This document shows positions 55,085 through 63,701 of a stretch of 64,000 bases of DNA, one piece after another. The position numbers were made by a program, and so were the translations under genes. Numbering within the stretch: the first letter of the stretch is position 1; the number at the start of each line of letters is the position of its first letter. Source of the DNA: Sphingomonas sp. ID1715 (GTDB taxonomy: Bacteria; Pseudomonadota; Alphaproteobacteria; Sphingomonadales; Sphingomonadaceae); the NCBI RefSeq assembly GCF_013044515.1, contig NZ_JABEPR010000008.1, positions 45,240 through 109,239 on the forward strand. Direction: 5' to 3'. Below the pieces are notes generated by a model. The model ran no database searches. It was not told where the DNA came from and worked only from the letters and a program-made list of their open reading frames with translations.

Positions 55085-55894
55085 ATGGACACCTCACGCA
55101 GCCAGCGCTGGCGGGAGCGGCGCGCTCTATGGGCGACCGACTCTCTCGTCATCAATCCGAAAGCCTACTCGGCGGACATCATCGACCACGCCGCCGCGCG
55201 CGCGTTCATCGCCGAGCATCATTATCTGCCGAGCTACCCGGCCGCTCAGGTCGCGATAGGTCTCTTCGGCCGCCAGGCGGTGCTGGAAGGTGTGGCCGTC
55301 TTTGCTGTGCCGGCGACCGACGCCGTCATCACCCGGCATACCGGCTTTACCGATCCCGCCAAAGGATGCGTCCTCGCGCGGCTGGTCCTGCTCGACAGCG
55401 TTCCGCAGAATGGCGAAAGCTTCTTTTGCGCCCGTGCCTTTCGGCTTCTTCGTCAAGCACGCCCCAGAATCGAGGCCGTGGTCTCCTACAGCGATCCCGA
55501 GGCAGGTCATGTCGGCCGGGTCTATGCTGCCCTGTCCGGCGCGCACCGGGGCGTCTCCCGGCCGCGCATCGTCCTTCGCGTAGGGAACCGCACCATCTCC
55601 GATCGGACGCTCTCCAAAATCCGGCTCGGCGAACGGGGCATGGATGGCGCGATCGCACAGATCGTCGGCCTCGGCCTGCCAGGCCCGGGACTTCGGGAGC
55701 AGCCGGAAACCTGGCTCCGCCGTCTTCAGGCTGAAGGCCTCCTGACCCGCCATCGCACCGCCGGGCTTTTCACCTATTGTTTCGAGCTGACCCGCAGCGC
55801 CCGCCGAAACGGCCGGACGCTGCCCAGGCTTCCCTATCCCAAAATCCTCCCGCAGGCTCGATTCCAGCGTCAGGCTTTGGCGCTTTCGACGTAG
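55085..55894 (+). CDS. Mom/GNAT-like protein
   Basis: A 269-residue protein whose central part ([20 protein letters not shown], then [20 protein letters not shown] and [20 protein letters not shown]) resembles the GNAT-fold family that includes phage Mu Mom, the adenine methylcarbamoyl transferase. Many plasmid relatives are unannotated. Whether it modifies DNA or another target is unclear. A weaker G-rich leader copy precedes it (GGGAATGGA 55016-55024 with TCCATCCC 55066-55073). The convergent acyl carrier protein gene overlaps its 3' end by 25 bp. Confidence 0.62.
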   Translation: MDTSRSQRWRERRALWATDSLVINPKAYSADIIDHAAARAFIAEHHYLPSYPAAQVAIGLFGRQAVLEGVAVFAVPATDAVITRHTGFTDPAKGCVLARLVLLDSVPQNGESFFCARAFRLLRQARPRIEAVVSYSDPEAGHVGRVYAALSGAHRGVSRPRIVLRVGNRTISDRTLSKIRLGERGMDGAIAQIVGLGLPGPGLREQPETWLRRLQAEGLLTRHRTAGLFTYCFELTRSARRNGRTLPRLPYPKILPQARFQRQALALST

Positions 55895-56106
55895 GTGATT
55901 GCGTCGCCGACGGTCTGGATTTTCTCGGCATCGGCATCCGATATCGAGATATTGAACTCTTCCTCGATAGCCATGACGAGCTCGACGACGTCGAGGCTGT
56001 CGGCACCGAGGTCATCGATAAAATGGGCGTCGGGTGTAACCTTGTCGCGATCGGCACCAAGCTGGTCCGCCACAAGCTCCGCAATTCGATCGGCGATGTC
56101 GCTCAT
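55870..56106 (-). CDS. acpP: Acyl carrier protein
   Basis: A 78-residue ACP with the phosphopantetheine site [18 protein letters not shown] (Ser in DSL). ATG 56106 with GGAG 9 nt upstream gives [17 protein letters not shown]; an upstream ATG at 56121 is less likely. Length and helices match primary AcpP of fatty-acid synthesis. No acyltransferase, synthase or other lipid gene is near, so the reason for a plasmid copy is unknown. It overlaps the 3' end of the Mom-like gene tail to tail. Confidence 0.92.
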   Translation of the reverse strand: MSDIADRIAELVADQLGADRDKVTPDAHFIDDLGADSLDVVELVMAIEEEFNISISDADAEKIQTVGDAITYVESAKA

Positions 56107-56225
56107 CCAATTCATCTCCAAGGGGGGCCGCCTTTCGAGGTCGGCATCCGCGTGCCGTTGCTCTTTCGGCGGCGTCGCGTCCGCCGGTGGGGCCGCAATA
56201 TCGTCTTCAGCAGAGGAGCAGTCTG

Positions 56226-56468
56226 ATGCATGTCGAGTTCGAAATCCATGGCCGCTTCGACGTCCCCGACGGGACCGAACAAATCGACGGATCGACCAAC
56301 CTCTTCCGGCTTCCGTCAGGCCAGGTCGTATCGGTTCATCCGGTGATCGAGATGGCCACCGCCCTCGACGGCGATGACCACCGGGACCTCACGACCGACG
56401 CGGCGGCCGCGATCGGCGTCCATCTCGATCTATACGATCGGGAGTCCAGCCTTCAGGACGCCGAGTGA
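56226..56468 (+). CDS. Hypothetical small plasmid protein
   Basis: An 80-residue acidic protein with GAGGAG upstream of ATG 56226. Sequence [20 protein letters not shown] and [20 protein letters not shown] suggests beta strands. No family recognised. Located just before leader F. Confidence 0.62.
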   Translation: MHVEFEIHGRFDVPDGTEQIDGSTNLFRLPSGQVVSVHPVIEMATALDGDDHRDLTTDAAAAIGVHLDLYDRESSLQDAE

Positions 56469-56495
56469 CGATGCGCTTTCACCACCCAGGGCCGA

Positions 56496-56555
56496 GGAGG
56501 AGAGGCGGGGGGACGTTCGGCGCGCAGATGGACTGCGCGAGAACGGAGCACCTCC
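56496..56555 (+). promoter_or_regulatory. G-rich structured leader, copy F
   Basis: GGAGG (56496-56500) pairs with CCTCC (56551-56555), which abuts ATG 56556; GAGGCGGGGGGA follows. The inner hairpin is the longest of the set: CGTTC (56514-56518) with GAACG (56541-56545), and CGCGCAG (56521-56527) with CTGCGCG (56533-56539) around loop ATGGA. GGAG (56545-56548) is the ribosome site. Confidence 0.6.
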
Positions 56556-57269
56556 ATGCTGGCGACCGATCCTTCCGCGCCCGCCGCGCATATTCGCGAC
56601 ATCGACTATATCCGCGTCGCCGAACCTGCCCCCGTGGTGCTCGCCTACGGGATCGGCGTCGACAGCACCGCGCTGCTCGTCGAGCTCGAAAGCCGCGGAA
56701 CCCCGCCCGATCTCGTCCTGACCGGCGACCCGGGCATCGAGAAGCCGGAGACCTACGCCTATCAGAAGATGATCGCCGCCTGGATGGCCGCGCGCGGCAT
56801 CCGCTACGAGACCGTTCGCTACACGCCGCGCCGGTTCAAGCACTGGCCGCCCTATTACGACCTGCTAGCCAACGTCCTCACCAATGCGACGCTGCCGAGC
56901 ATTTCTCTGGGGCGTCATTCGTGCTCCCTTAAGTGGAAGGTGGCGCCCCAGGATGCGTTCCTGAAACAGTGGGCGCCGGCGAAAGCGGCCTGGGCGCGCG
57001 GCCAGAAGGTCATCCGCCTGATCGGCTATGATGCCTCGCCGGCGGATACTCGGCGCCATGCCCATGCTTCCGCGATCGAGCATGATCTCTTCGAGTGCCG
57101 ATACCCGCTTCGCGAATGGAAATGGGACCGCGCCGCCTGCATCGCCCGCATCGAGGCTGCCGGCCTTCCCGTGCCGCCCAAGTCGAGCTGCTTCTTCTTA
57201 TGTTTGCAGATGGTGTCTCGTCTCATCACAACCCTTTATTTATGCGCTATAAAATTAACCGCCGTTTGA
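56556..57269 (+). pseudogene. PAPS-reductase-like (adenine nucleotide alpha hydrolase) gene, 3' truncated
   Basis: The first about 214 codons belong to a PP-loop ATPase/PAPS-reductase-like protein: VVLAYGIGVDSTALLVELES is the PP-loop, followed by VLTGDPGIEKPETYAYQKM and CSLKWKVAPQDAFLKQW. Near 57198 the expected Cys-rich C terminus (KSSCFF and onward) breaks into unrelated sequence that stops at 57269. The DNA after the break is AT-richer and carries inverted repeats. On plasmids such proteins are often found near DndC-like or phage modification genes. A structured leader shows it once belonged to the backbone regulon. Confidence 0.75.
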
Positions 57270-57611
57270 GACGATTCGAGACCATTGAAGCGCTCGGGAC
57301 AGTTGCAAAGCGCTACTGCACTTTGCAACTGTCCCGAGCGCAACCGCCGAAGGCGGCGCGACTCGTCGCGGGGGCATCCGGAATGACTTTGCTGAGCGGA
57401 AGAAACTAACTTGCCATTGCCTGTCGGGTTGCTGATGCGGCCTTGATCATTGCGCCGACAGATTGGGAAATGTCTGGTACGCGCCCAAATCGGCCGTTTG
57501 GGCCAAGCCGTGCCGCCCCCGAAACCTGCCATTCCTCCGGATACTTGGTGCGTTGGGAGTACCGCTTCATCGACACTCCCATTTGACAGTCAGGCCAAGA
57601 GGACCTTCGAT
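57200..57611. other. Junction region with inverted repeats; no gene recognised
   Basis: A perfect inverted repeat spans 57290-57341: GCGCTCGGGACAGTTGCAAAG, 10 nt, and its reverse complement (21-bp arms). GTTGCAAAG is the core of IS6-family ends (IS6100 starts GGCTCTGTTGCAAAG), so two such ends may lie head to head, as in a deleted IS. A looser inverted repeat with GTCTCGTCTCA at 57215 and TGAGACGATTCGAGAC near 57266 encloses about 40 bp. On the minus strand a 56-codon frame (57406-57570 approx.) starting MKRYSQRTKYPEEWQ is open, but I do not recognise it. Confidence 0.5.
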
Positions 57612-58358
57612 TCAGCTTTGAGGCGCGATGGCGATCGCAGAATGGTCTGTGGAGGCATCGACTGGAACACCCGCCTCCTTGCGTTCGGAATAGCGGTCGA
57701 CAAGTTGCACCGCATGCGGACGCATCAGCACGGTGAAGCGGACCAGCTCCTCCATGACGTCGATGATCCGATCGTAATAGCTCGACGCCCGCATCCGGCC
57801 GTCTTCGTCGAACTCTTTGTACGCCATTGCTACCGACGACTGGTTGGGGATCGTGAACATCCGCATCCACCGACCCAACAGGCGCAGTGAATTGACGGCA
57901 TTGAAGGATTGCGAGCCGCCGGACACCTGCATGACGGCAAGTGTCCGTCCTTGCGTCGGCCGCATCCCGCGCATCTGAAGCGGGAGGTGGTCGATCTGCA
58001 TCTTCATGATGCCGCTGATCTGGCCGTGTCGCTCCGGGCTGCACCAGACCATGCCTTCGGACCAGAGCGCGTGCTCGCGCAGCTCATGCACGGCCGGGTG
58101 GTCGTCTCCGGCCACCTGATCGGGCAGCGGCAGGTCGCTGGGATCGAAGATCCGCGTCTCGGCGCCGAAGAACTGCAACAGGCGAGCAGCCTCCTCCACG
58201 GCGAGGCGCGAGAACGAGCGTTCCCTGAGCGAACCATAAAGCAACAGAATGCGGGGCGGAGGCTGGTCTGAGCCGAGGCCGGTGGCTGGACGCTCGAATG
58301 CGAACGCCTTGTCCAACGCCGGCAAATGGTCGGGGGCTGCGAGTTCACGCAATCTCAT
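57612..58358 (-). CDS. arsH: Arsenical resistance flavoprotein ArsH
   Basis: A 248-residue NADPH-dependent FMN reductase that oxidises trivalent organoarsenicals. Motifs: [18 protein letters not shown] (FMN phosphate loop), [20 protein letters not shown] and [19 protein letters not shown], all hallmarks of ArsH. Last gene of the minus-strand arm of the arsenic island; about 170 bp of non-coding DNA (58359-58525) separates it from the ArsN-like gene and I see no gene there. Confidence 0.93.
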   Translation of the reverse strand: MRLRELAAPDHLPALDKAFAFERPATGLGSDQPPPRILLLYGSLRERSFSRLAVEEAARLLQFFGAETRIFDPSDLPLPDQVAGDDHPAVHELREHALWSEGMVWCSPERHGQISGIMKMQIDHLPLQMRGMRPTQGRTLAVMQVSGGSQSFNAVNSLRLLGRWMRMFTIPNQSSVAMAYKEFDEDGRMRASSYYDRIIDVMEELVRFTVLMRPHAVQLVDRYSERKEAGVPVDASTDHSAIAIAPQS

Positions 58359-58525
58359 TCTCGAATACCTTTCTCAAGTCGGCTGCACGCCGCTTCATTT
58401 CGGCGGCAAAATGTCTGTTCGAACCTCGCCCGGCACGACTGCGGTCCACTTCTTCGCGGGACGATCGCAGGGCATCGCGGTCGAAGAACCGGGCGGCACT
58501 GACCGACCGCACAGGTATTTGGGCT

Positions 58526-59062
58526 CTAGGCCGGTCGATCCGCTGTCGGCGCAGAAGCCGTGCCGCCGCCAAGCGCGATCTGCATGTAGACGGTGTCGAG
58601 CCATCGGCCCGCCTTCCAGCCCATGCCTGTCAGTCGGCCGACGTGTTCGAAGGCGCAGGATCCGTGCAGCGCAACGGAAGCAGGTTCGCCGCCTCCGATC
58701 ACAGCGACCATTTGCCGGAAGCCGTAAGTTTCCGCAGCATCAAGCAAAGCCGTGAGAAGTCGCTTGCCGATCCCGGAGCCCCGTCGATCATGCGCGATGT
58801 AGATGCTGTTCTCGCAAGCAAAAGCGTAGGCAGGACGATCTCGGAACTGCGTCGCGTATGCATAGCCGACAACTTCCGTTCCCTCGCAGGCGACGAGGAA
58901 AGGCCAATTCCGGTCGGTGATGGTCTCAATCTTGACGGTGGTCTCGGCAACCGTGGGCGGAACGATCTCATAGGTCGCCGTGCCGTGCAGTACGTGATGG
59001 GCGTAGATGGCAGCGATGGCTTCCGCGTCATCGACGGTCACGCTTCGAACAGAGATCGTCAC
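58526..59062 (-). CDS. GNAT acetyltransferase, ArsN/Pat-like
   Basis: A 178-residue GNAT enzyme: DAEAIAAIYAHHVLHGTATY at the N terminus is typical of phosphinothricin acetyltransferase/ArsN1 types; IAHDRRGSGIGKRLLTALLD is the acetyl-CoA pyrophosphate loop; GWKAGRWLDTVYMQIAL closes the fold. ArsN1 proteins acetylate arsinothricin or related glutamate analogues and are encoded in ars operons, so this is the likely role. Between arsH and the second arsR-like gene. Confidence 0.85.
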   Translation of the reverse strand: MTISVRSVTVDDAEAIAAIYAHHVLHGTATYEIVPPTVAETTVKIETITDRNWPFLVACEGTEVVGYAYATQFRDRPAYAFACENSIYIAHDRRGSGIGKRLLTALLDAAETYGFRQMVAVIGGGEPASVALHGSCAFEHVGRLTGMGWKAGRWLDTVYMQIALGGGTASAPTADRPA

Positions 59063-59167
59063 TGGCGTACTCCAAGTGGGCTTTTAAGGTTCAACATGGC
59101 AGGCAAACGCTGGCCGGTTCGCTGCACTGCGGGCGCACTTACAGGAACGGGATTCACTCGCGTCCCG

Positions 59168-59497
59168 TCAGATGCAGGTCAGCTCAGCCAGCAGCGGCTC
59201 GTAGAGTTCGGTTCGACCCTGGCAGCAATCCTTGGCGAGAAAGACCATCACGCCGCGCAAGGAATCCAGGTTGGCGCGCTGAATTTGCTGTCGCCCGCGC
59301 TTTTCGGCGATGACGAGACCCGCCTTCACCATGACGGCGAGGTGCGTCGAAAATGTGCTCTGGCTCAGCCCAGATGCCTCGACCAATTCACCCGTGGAAA
59401 GCCCACCGGGCTCATGCCGGATCAACAGCCTGAAGGCCTCCAGTCGCGTAGGGTGCGCGAGCGCTGAAAGCAGAGCGAGGGCTTCTTCGGTGTTCAT
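59168..59497 (-). CDS. arsR: ArsR-type repressor (second copy)
   Basis: A 109-residue ArsR/SmtB winged-helix repressor. The HTH is STGELVEASGLSQSTFSTHL; the C-terminal KDCCQG and final LTCI give three cysteines (about 91, 92, 108) that could bind As(III), as in the atypical ArsR with C-terminal Cys sites. The N-terminal CxC of classical ArsR is absent. Reads minus, upstream of the arsN-like and arsH genes, and so probably controls that arm. Confidence 0.9.
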   Translation of the reverse strand: MNTEEALALLSALAHPTRLEAFRLLIRHEPGGLSTGELVEASGLSQSTFSTHLAVMVKAGLVIAEKRGRQQIQRANLDSLRGVMVFLAKDCCQGRTELYEPLLAELTCI

Positions 59498-59572
59498 TCA
59501 TCGTAATTTACCGATTGGATTGCGATCGTCAATATTGAATCGGAAATTCCCGATAAAAAGCCGGCCGGTGCC

Positions 59573-60628
59573 TCAGCTGTCGGCAGCCTCCGCCAGCGCC
59601 GAAGTGAGCAGCGCGGACACATCGCGTGCGGTTCGTGCAGCGCCCATCAGGGTCGCGGAGCCAGGCCCCGTCCAATCGCCGTATCCGGCCATCCAGAGGC
59701 GTTCCTCTTTGATCGAGCGATAGTCCTCAACGTGGACCCTGCCATCGGCCTCCACCACGTTCAGCGATTGCAGGTGGTCGAGCGCCGGCTTGAATCCGGT
59801 GCACCAGATCACCGCATCCACGGCTGTTTCCGATCCATCGGGCCAAACTACGCCTGTTGCCGTCATTCGGGTGAATGGCCGCACCGAGGAGAGGTCGCCG
59901 CGATCGCGCGCCGCTTTGACAGGAGGAACCATCACGATGTCGCCGACACCGCCGACAGGCTCTCCATCTGGCGGCCCTTTCATCCGAGCCACGGCCCTTT
60001 CGAAGAGTACCCGCCCGTCGACATCATCGGGAAGAAACAGTGGGTCATGTGTTGTAACCCAGGTCGCGCTGGCAATCGGAGCAATCTCCGCCATGATTTG
60101 CGCGCCGCTGTTGCCACCCCCGACAACCAGCACCGATTGCCCGGCATAGGCCTCCGGGCGGTTGTACAGCGCGGAGTGGACTTGCGTCCCCTCAAACAGA
60201 TCGTGACCGGGATACTCAGGCACATAGGAGTGCGACCAAGTACCGGTCGCGCTGACAACGAAGCGAGCAAAATAGGGCCCATCCTCCGTCACAACCTCCA
60301 GATGAGCGCCGGACCGGCGGATGGTCTCTACGCGTACGGGCCTTTGGATGGGCAGCTTGTAGCGTTCCTCGTAGCGGCTCAGGTAATCGAGCACATCATC
60401 GCGGGTCGGATACCCCTTGTGTGAGGGCGGGGGCATCAGCCAACCGGGCAATGAACTGTATCCCGCTGGAGAAAACAGCCGCAGCGAATCCCAGCCATGC
60501 CGCCACGCGCCGCCAGGACCGGTTTCTGAATCGACGATCACGAAATCTGCCCCGGAACGGCGTAGATAATAGCCCAACGACAGCCCCATTTGCCCGCCGC
60601 CAACTATGACGATGTCGTGCGTTTTCAT
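59573..60628 (-). CDS. arsO: ArsO-like FAD/NAD(P)-dependent monooxygenase
   Basis: A 351-residue flavoprotein of the flavin-monooxygenase-like family. ATG 60628 has GGGAG 8 nt upstream; the longer frame to 61039 has no coding sense there and overlaps arsR. Motifs: [20 protein letters not shown] (FAD GxGxxG), then [19 protein letters not shown] (NADPH GxGxxG) and the C-terminal [18 protein letters not shown]. Such genes in ars operons are named arsO; the substrate is unclear. First gene of the minus arm next to the divergent arsR. Confidence 0.87.
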   Translation of the reverse strand: MKTHDIVIVGGGQMGLSLGYYLRRSGADFVIVDSETGPGGAWRHGWDSLRLFSPAGYSSLPGWLMPPPSHKGYPTRDDVLDYLSRYEERYKLPIQRPVRVETIRRSGAHLEVVTEDGPYFARFVVSATGTWSHSYVPEYPGHDLFEGTQVHSALYNRPEAYAGQSVLVVGGGNSGAQIMAEIAPIASATWVTTHDPLFLPDDVDGRVLFERAVARMKGPPDGEPVGGVGDIVMVPPVKAARDRGDLSSVRPFTRMTATGVVWPDGSETAVDAVIWCTGFKPALDHLQSLNVVEADGRVHVEDYRSIKEERLWMAGYGDWTGPGSATLMGAARTARDVSALLTSALAEAADS

Positions 60629-60756
60629 TCGGTCGCTCCCATTCCGAGGATCGAGGCAGTGCTGGAGAAAGCATTGGCGCCGCAGCAGCTTGCTTGAGCT
60701 CGCATAACTTTGAACGACGTGCATTCCTCTAAGGACCGCAATAGCACGGTGAATCC

Positions 60757-60780
60757 ATATTTCCACGGTTTTGGAAATAT
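60757..60780. promoter_or_regulatory. ArsR-type operator between divergent arsO and arsR
   Basis: ATATTTCCA, CGGTTT, TGGAAATAT is an inverted repeat in the 210-bp gap 60629-60838. A related half site, ATATTTCGAT, lies closer to arsR at about 60806-60815. ArsR/SmtB repressors bind AT-rich repeats of this sort, so both divergent transcripts are likely arsenic-controlled from here. Confidence 0.55.
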
Positions 60781-60838
60781 CGATTGACGAGCCTTCGGCG
60801 CGCCCATATTTCGATAATCCTAGAAGGATCGACGAATC

Positions 60839-61189
60839 ATGAATGACCTCAACTCCCAGGTGTGGGCAGTCGATGCATTGAGCGCTTTGGCGCATGAAAC
60901 GCGCTTGTCCGTGTTCCGCATGCTGATCCAGGCAGGGCCGGAAGGCCATGTCGCGGGCGCCATTGCCGAGCGCGCGGGCGTGCCGCAGTCGACGATGTCC
61001 CACCACTTGAGCACGCTTGAGCGCGCAGGCCTCGTTCAATCCGAACGGGAAAGCCGCCTCATCCGCTACCGCGCCAACTATGCCGGAATGCAGCGGCTGC
61101 TCACGTTCCTCATGCAGGATTGCTGCCAGGGGGCGCCGGAGATGTGCTCGGACCTGATCGCCAAGATTCGCTGCGATACATCAGCTTGA
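60839..61189 (+). CDS. arsR: Arsenical resistance repressor ArsR
   Basis: A 116-residue ArsR repressor. [23 protein letters not shown], then [21 protein letters not shown]-terminal [14 protein letters not shown] with Cys pair and further Cys may bind As(III) and release DNA. Similar in layout to the second ArsR at 59168 but clearly diverged in sequence, so it is not a recent duplicate. Heads the plus arm arsR-arsC-acr3. Confidence 0.93.
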   Translation: MNDLNSQVWAVDALSALAHETRLSVFRMLIQAGPEGHVAGAIAERAGVPQSTMSHHLSTLERAGLVQSERESRLIRYRANYAGMQRLLTFLMQDCCQGAPEMCSDLIAKIRCDTSA

Positions 61190-61198
61190 GGGTGCTCC

Positions 61199-62149
61199 AT
61201 GTCCGACAGAACCTACAACGTCCTGTTCCTATGCACCGGTAACAGCGCGCGCTCCATCCTGGGCGAAGCGCTCATGAACCAGCTCGGTGGCGATCGCTTC
61301 GTGGCGTACAGCGCCGGCAGCCAGCCCAAGGGCAAGGTTCACCCGATGGCTCTTGCGGTTCTCGATGAAATGGGGATCGACAAGCGGGGCATGTATTCCA
61401 AGAGCTGGGACGAGTTCGCGAAGCCCGGCGCTCCTAAGTTCGATTTTATCTTCACCGTCTGTGACAACGCCGCCGGTGAGACATGCCCGGTGTGGATCGG
61501 ACATCCGATCACGGCGCATTGGGGTATTGAGGACCCGGCCGCAGTTGAAGGCGAAGGCCAGCGCGAGGCGTTCCTGAAGGCGCTGCGCTATCTTCACAAC
61601 CGCATCTCGCTGTTCCTCACCCTCCCGCACGACAGCATCGACAAGATGGCGATGCAGCAAAAACTTCTCGAAATCGGCCAAAGCGAAGGTGCGAGCCTCA
61701 AAGCTGGAGCAAACAGTATGACCACCGACATCATCATCTACCACAACCCGGAGTGCGGCACGTCGCGCAATGCCCTCGCGATGATCCGCAATGCCGGCAT
61801 CGAGCCGCACGTCATTGAGTATCTGAAGACGCCGCCCTCGCGCGCATTGCTGGAAAGCCTGATCTCGCGTGCGGCTATGACCCCTCGCGCGCTGCTTCGC
61901 GAGAAAGGCACGCCTTATGCCGAACTGGGCCTGGGTAATGCCGACCTCACCGATGCCGAATTGATCGATGCGATGATGGAGCATCCGATCCTTATCAACC
62001 GGCCGCTGGTCGTCTCACCGCTCGGCGTTAAGCTATGCCGTCCGTCCGAAGAAGTGCTCGACCTCATTCCCGCTGCGCAGCAAGGCGCTTTCGCGAAGGA
62101 AGACGGCGAACAGGTGGTCGATGCGGCCGGCAATCGCGTAGCTGGCTGA
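61199..62149 (+). CDS. arsC: Fused arsenate reductase: LMW-PTP-type ArsC plus glutaredoxin-type ArsC
   Basis: One 316-codon frame holds two unrelated arsenate reductases. Residues 1-165 are the thioredoxin-linked type: [12 protein letters not shown] (Cys12 to Arg18, the CX5R loop), [10 protein letters not shown] and CPVWIGHP. Residues 174-310 are the glutaredoxin-linked type: [19 protein letters not shown] (Cys186) and [17 protein letters not shown]. The join is in frame without a stop. A GGAG lies before the internal ATG 61718, so the second part may also be made alone. Follows arsR by 9 bp. Confidence 0.88.
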   Translation: MSDRTYNVLFLCTGNSARSILGEALMNQLGGDRFVAYSAGSQPKGKVHPMALAVLDEMGIDKRGMYSKSWDEFAKPGAPKFDFIFTVCDNAAGETCPVWIGHPITAHWGIEDPAAVEGEGQREAFLKALRYLHNRISLFLTLPHDSIDKMAMQQKLLEIGQSEGASLKAGANSMTTDIIIYHNPECGTSRNALAMIRNAGIEPHVIEYLKTPPSRALLESLISRAAMTPRALLREKGTPYAELGLGNADLTDAELIDAMMEHPILINRPLVVSPLGVKLCRPSEEVLDLIPAAQQGAFAKEDGEQVVDAAGNRVAG

Positions 62150-62162
62150 GCGAGCAGGACCC

Positions 62163-63242
62163 ATGACCATCGAGCCCAAGCCGGAACGTCTCTCGTTCCT
62201 TGATCGCTATCTGACCCTCTGGATATTCCTGGCCATGGCGCTGGGCGTAGGCTTGGGCTCCGTGTTCCCCGGCCTACCAAAGACAATCGACAGCCTGTCT
62301 TGGGGGTCGACAAACATCCCCATCGCAATCGGCCTGATCCTCATGATGTATCCGCCGCTTGCGCGGGTACGGTATGAGGAACTGCCTCATATCCTCGACG
62401 ACAAGCGCATCCTTGTGATCTCGCTCATCCAGAACTGGCTTATCGGACCAGTCCTGATGTTCGCCCTCGCGGTCCTGTTCCTGCGCGACAAGCCGGAATA
62501 CATGACCGGCCTGATCCTGATCGGTCTGGCGCGTTGCATCGCCATGGTTATCGTCTGGAACCAACTTGCGAAGGGCAACAACCAGTACGTTGCAGCGCTG
62601 GTCGCGTTCAACTCGATCTTCCAGATCTTGTTCTTCAGCGTCTACGCTTGGTTCTTCCTGGCTTTCCTGCCGCCGTTGTTCGGGCTCGAAGGTAGCGTGA
62701 TCGACGTGAGTTTCTGGACGATTGCCCAAGCTGTCTTGATCTACCTTGGCATTCCGTTCCTCGCCGGCTTCGTGACCCGAAAGGTGCTGACGAAGGCCAA
62801 GGGCAACGAGTGGTATGAGCACACGTTCCTGCCGAAGATTGGGCCCGTGACGCTGGTCGCGCTGCTCTTCACGATCGTTGCTATGTTCAGCCTCAAGGGA
62901 AGCGAAATTCTCGCGCTGCCCGGTGATGCCCTGCGCGTGGCGGTCCCGTTGACGATCTATTTCGTCGTCCAGTTCACGATCGCGTTCTTCATGGGGAAGC
63001 TCGTCGAGAGCGATTACCCGCGCACGACGGCCGTTGCCTTCACAGCGGCAGGCAACAACTTCGAACTCGCCATCGCGGTTGCCATTGCGGCTTTCGGGCT
63101 TTCGTCGCCGGTTGCGTTCGCTGCAGTGATTGGGCCGCTGGTCGAGGTGCCGGTCCTGATCCTGCTGGTCAATGTTGCCTTCTGGTTTGGACGGCGCTGG
63201 TTCCCTGACACTGTGCCACAGCGGGCGCGCGCGTCCACCTGA
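62163..63242 (+). CDS. acr3: Arsenite efflux pump Acr3
   Basis: A 359-residue arsenite permease of the ACR3/BART superfamily with ten hydrophobic helices. Conserved Cys in [20 protein letters not shown] (helix 4) and the later [18 protein letters not shown] motif are diagnostic. It exports As(III) made by the fused ArsC. Starts 13 bp after arsC, so the plus arm is one operon arsR-arsC-acr3. A hairpin lies downstream at 63262-63306. Confidence 0.94.
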   Translation: MTIEPKPERLSFLDRYLTLWIFLAMALGVGLGSVFPGLPKTIDSLSWGSTNIPIAIGLILMMYPPLARVRYEELPHILDDKRILVISLIQNWLIGPVLMFALAVLFLRDKPEYMTGLILIGLARCIAMVIVWNQLAKGNNQYVAALVAFNSIFQILFFSVYAWFFLAFLPPLFGLEGSVIDVSFWTIAQAVLIYLGIPFLAGFVTRKVLTKAKGNEWYEHTFLPKIGPVTLVALLFTIVAMFSLKGSEILALPGDALRVAVPLTIYFVVQFTIAFFMGKLVESDYPRTTAVAFTAAGNNFELAIAVAIAAFGLSSPVAFAAVIGPLVEVPVLILLVNVAFWFGRRWFPDTVPQRARAST

Positions 63243-63261
63243 GCCTGAGTTCGCGAACTGT

Positions 63262-63306
63262 TGTCTGCGCCGAGATCTCTCAACGATAGCCCTCTCGGCA
63301 CAGACA
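63262..63306. repeat. Inverted repeat downstream of acr3
   Basis: TGTCTGCGCCGAGA (63262-63275) and TCTCGGCACAGACA (63293-63306) pair over 14 bp with one mismatch. It could end the ars operon transcript or be the end of a mobile element; there is no U-tract. The rest of 63243-63560 shows no gene. Confidence 0.5.
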
Positions 63307-63560
63307 CAGCAGTTGCGCCTGCTCGACATCACTTCGCCAACGGCAGCTTTCTTCGTTTTTCAAACCAGAACCGGTCGGACAGCAAGCGGCCCATCGCGGT
63401 CATTTACATGCGAGATACCCGTTCAAGCTGCTGGTCGCAGGCAGGCTGTTGATTGAGAGAATTTTTCGTCGAGCGATGGGCCCAACCAAAATCCATCAAG
63501 CGTTGTGCAGGGCAGGATCAGTGCTGCGCAAGCGGGGAGGGTTCTAAACTGAATCTGCGT

Positions 63561-63701
63561 TCAATGGGTATCCCGCCCGTGACGGGCTCGCGTCGCCATG
63601 TAGCGTAGAGCGAATTGAGCGTGCAACGTGGCGTCGATTGTAATGTCCTCAGGGCTCGCTCGCATCATGAGCTGGCCGCCCCTGGTTTTGGCAGCATTGA
63701 A
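63561..63701 (-). pseudogene. Unknown gene fragment cut by IS21 element
   Basis: A frame ending at 63561 reads LHAQFALRYMATRARHGRDT with codon use like a real gene, preceded by RGGQLMMRASPEDITIDAT. On its 5' side it runs into the IS21-like end at 63702. I cannot identify the family. It may be the 3' end of a gene disrupted by the insertion. Confidence 0.3.

Noticed and set aside
57406..58044. 212-codon minus frame opposite arsH
   Set aside because: Mostly an out-of-frame reading of arsH; only its last 56 codons lie outside arsH and they match nothing I know.
58345..58572. 75-codon minus frame between arsN-like and arsH genes
   Set aside because: Overlaps both genes, lacks a ribosome site and has Arg-rich shadow composition.
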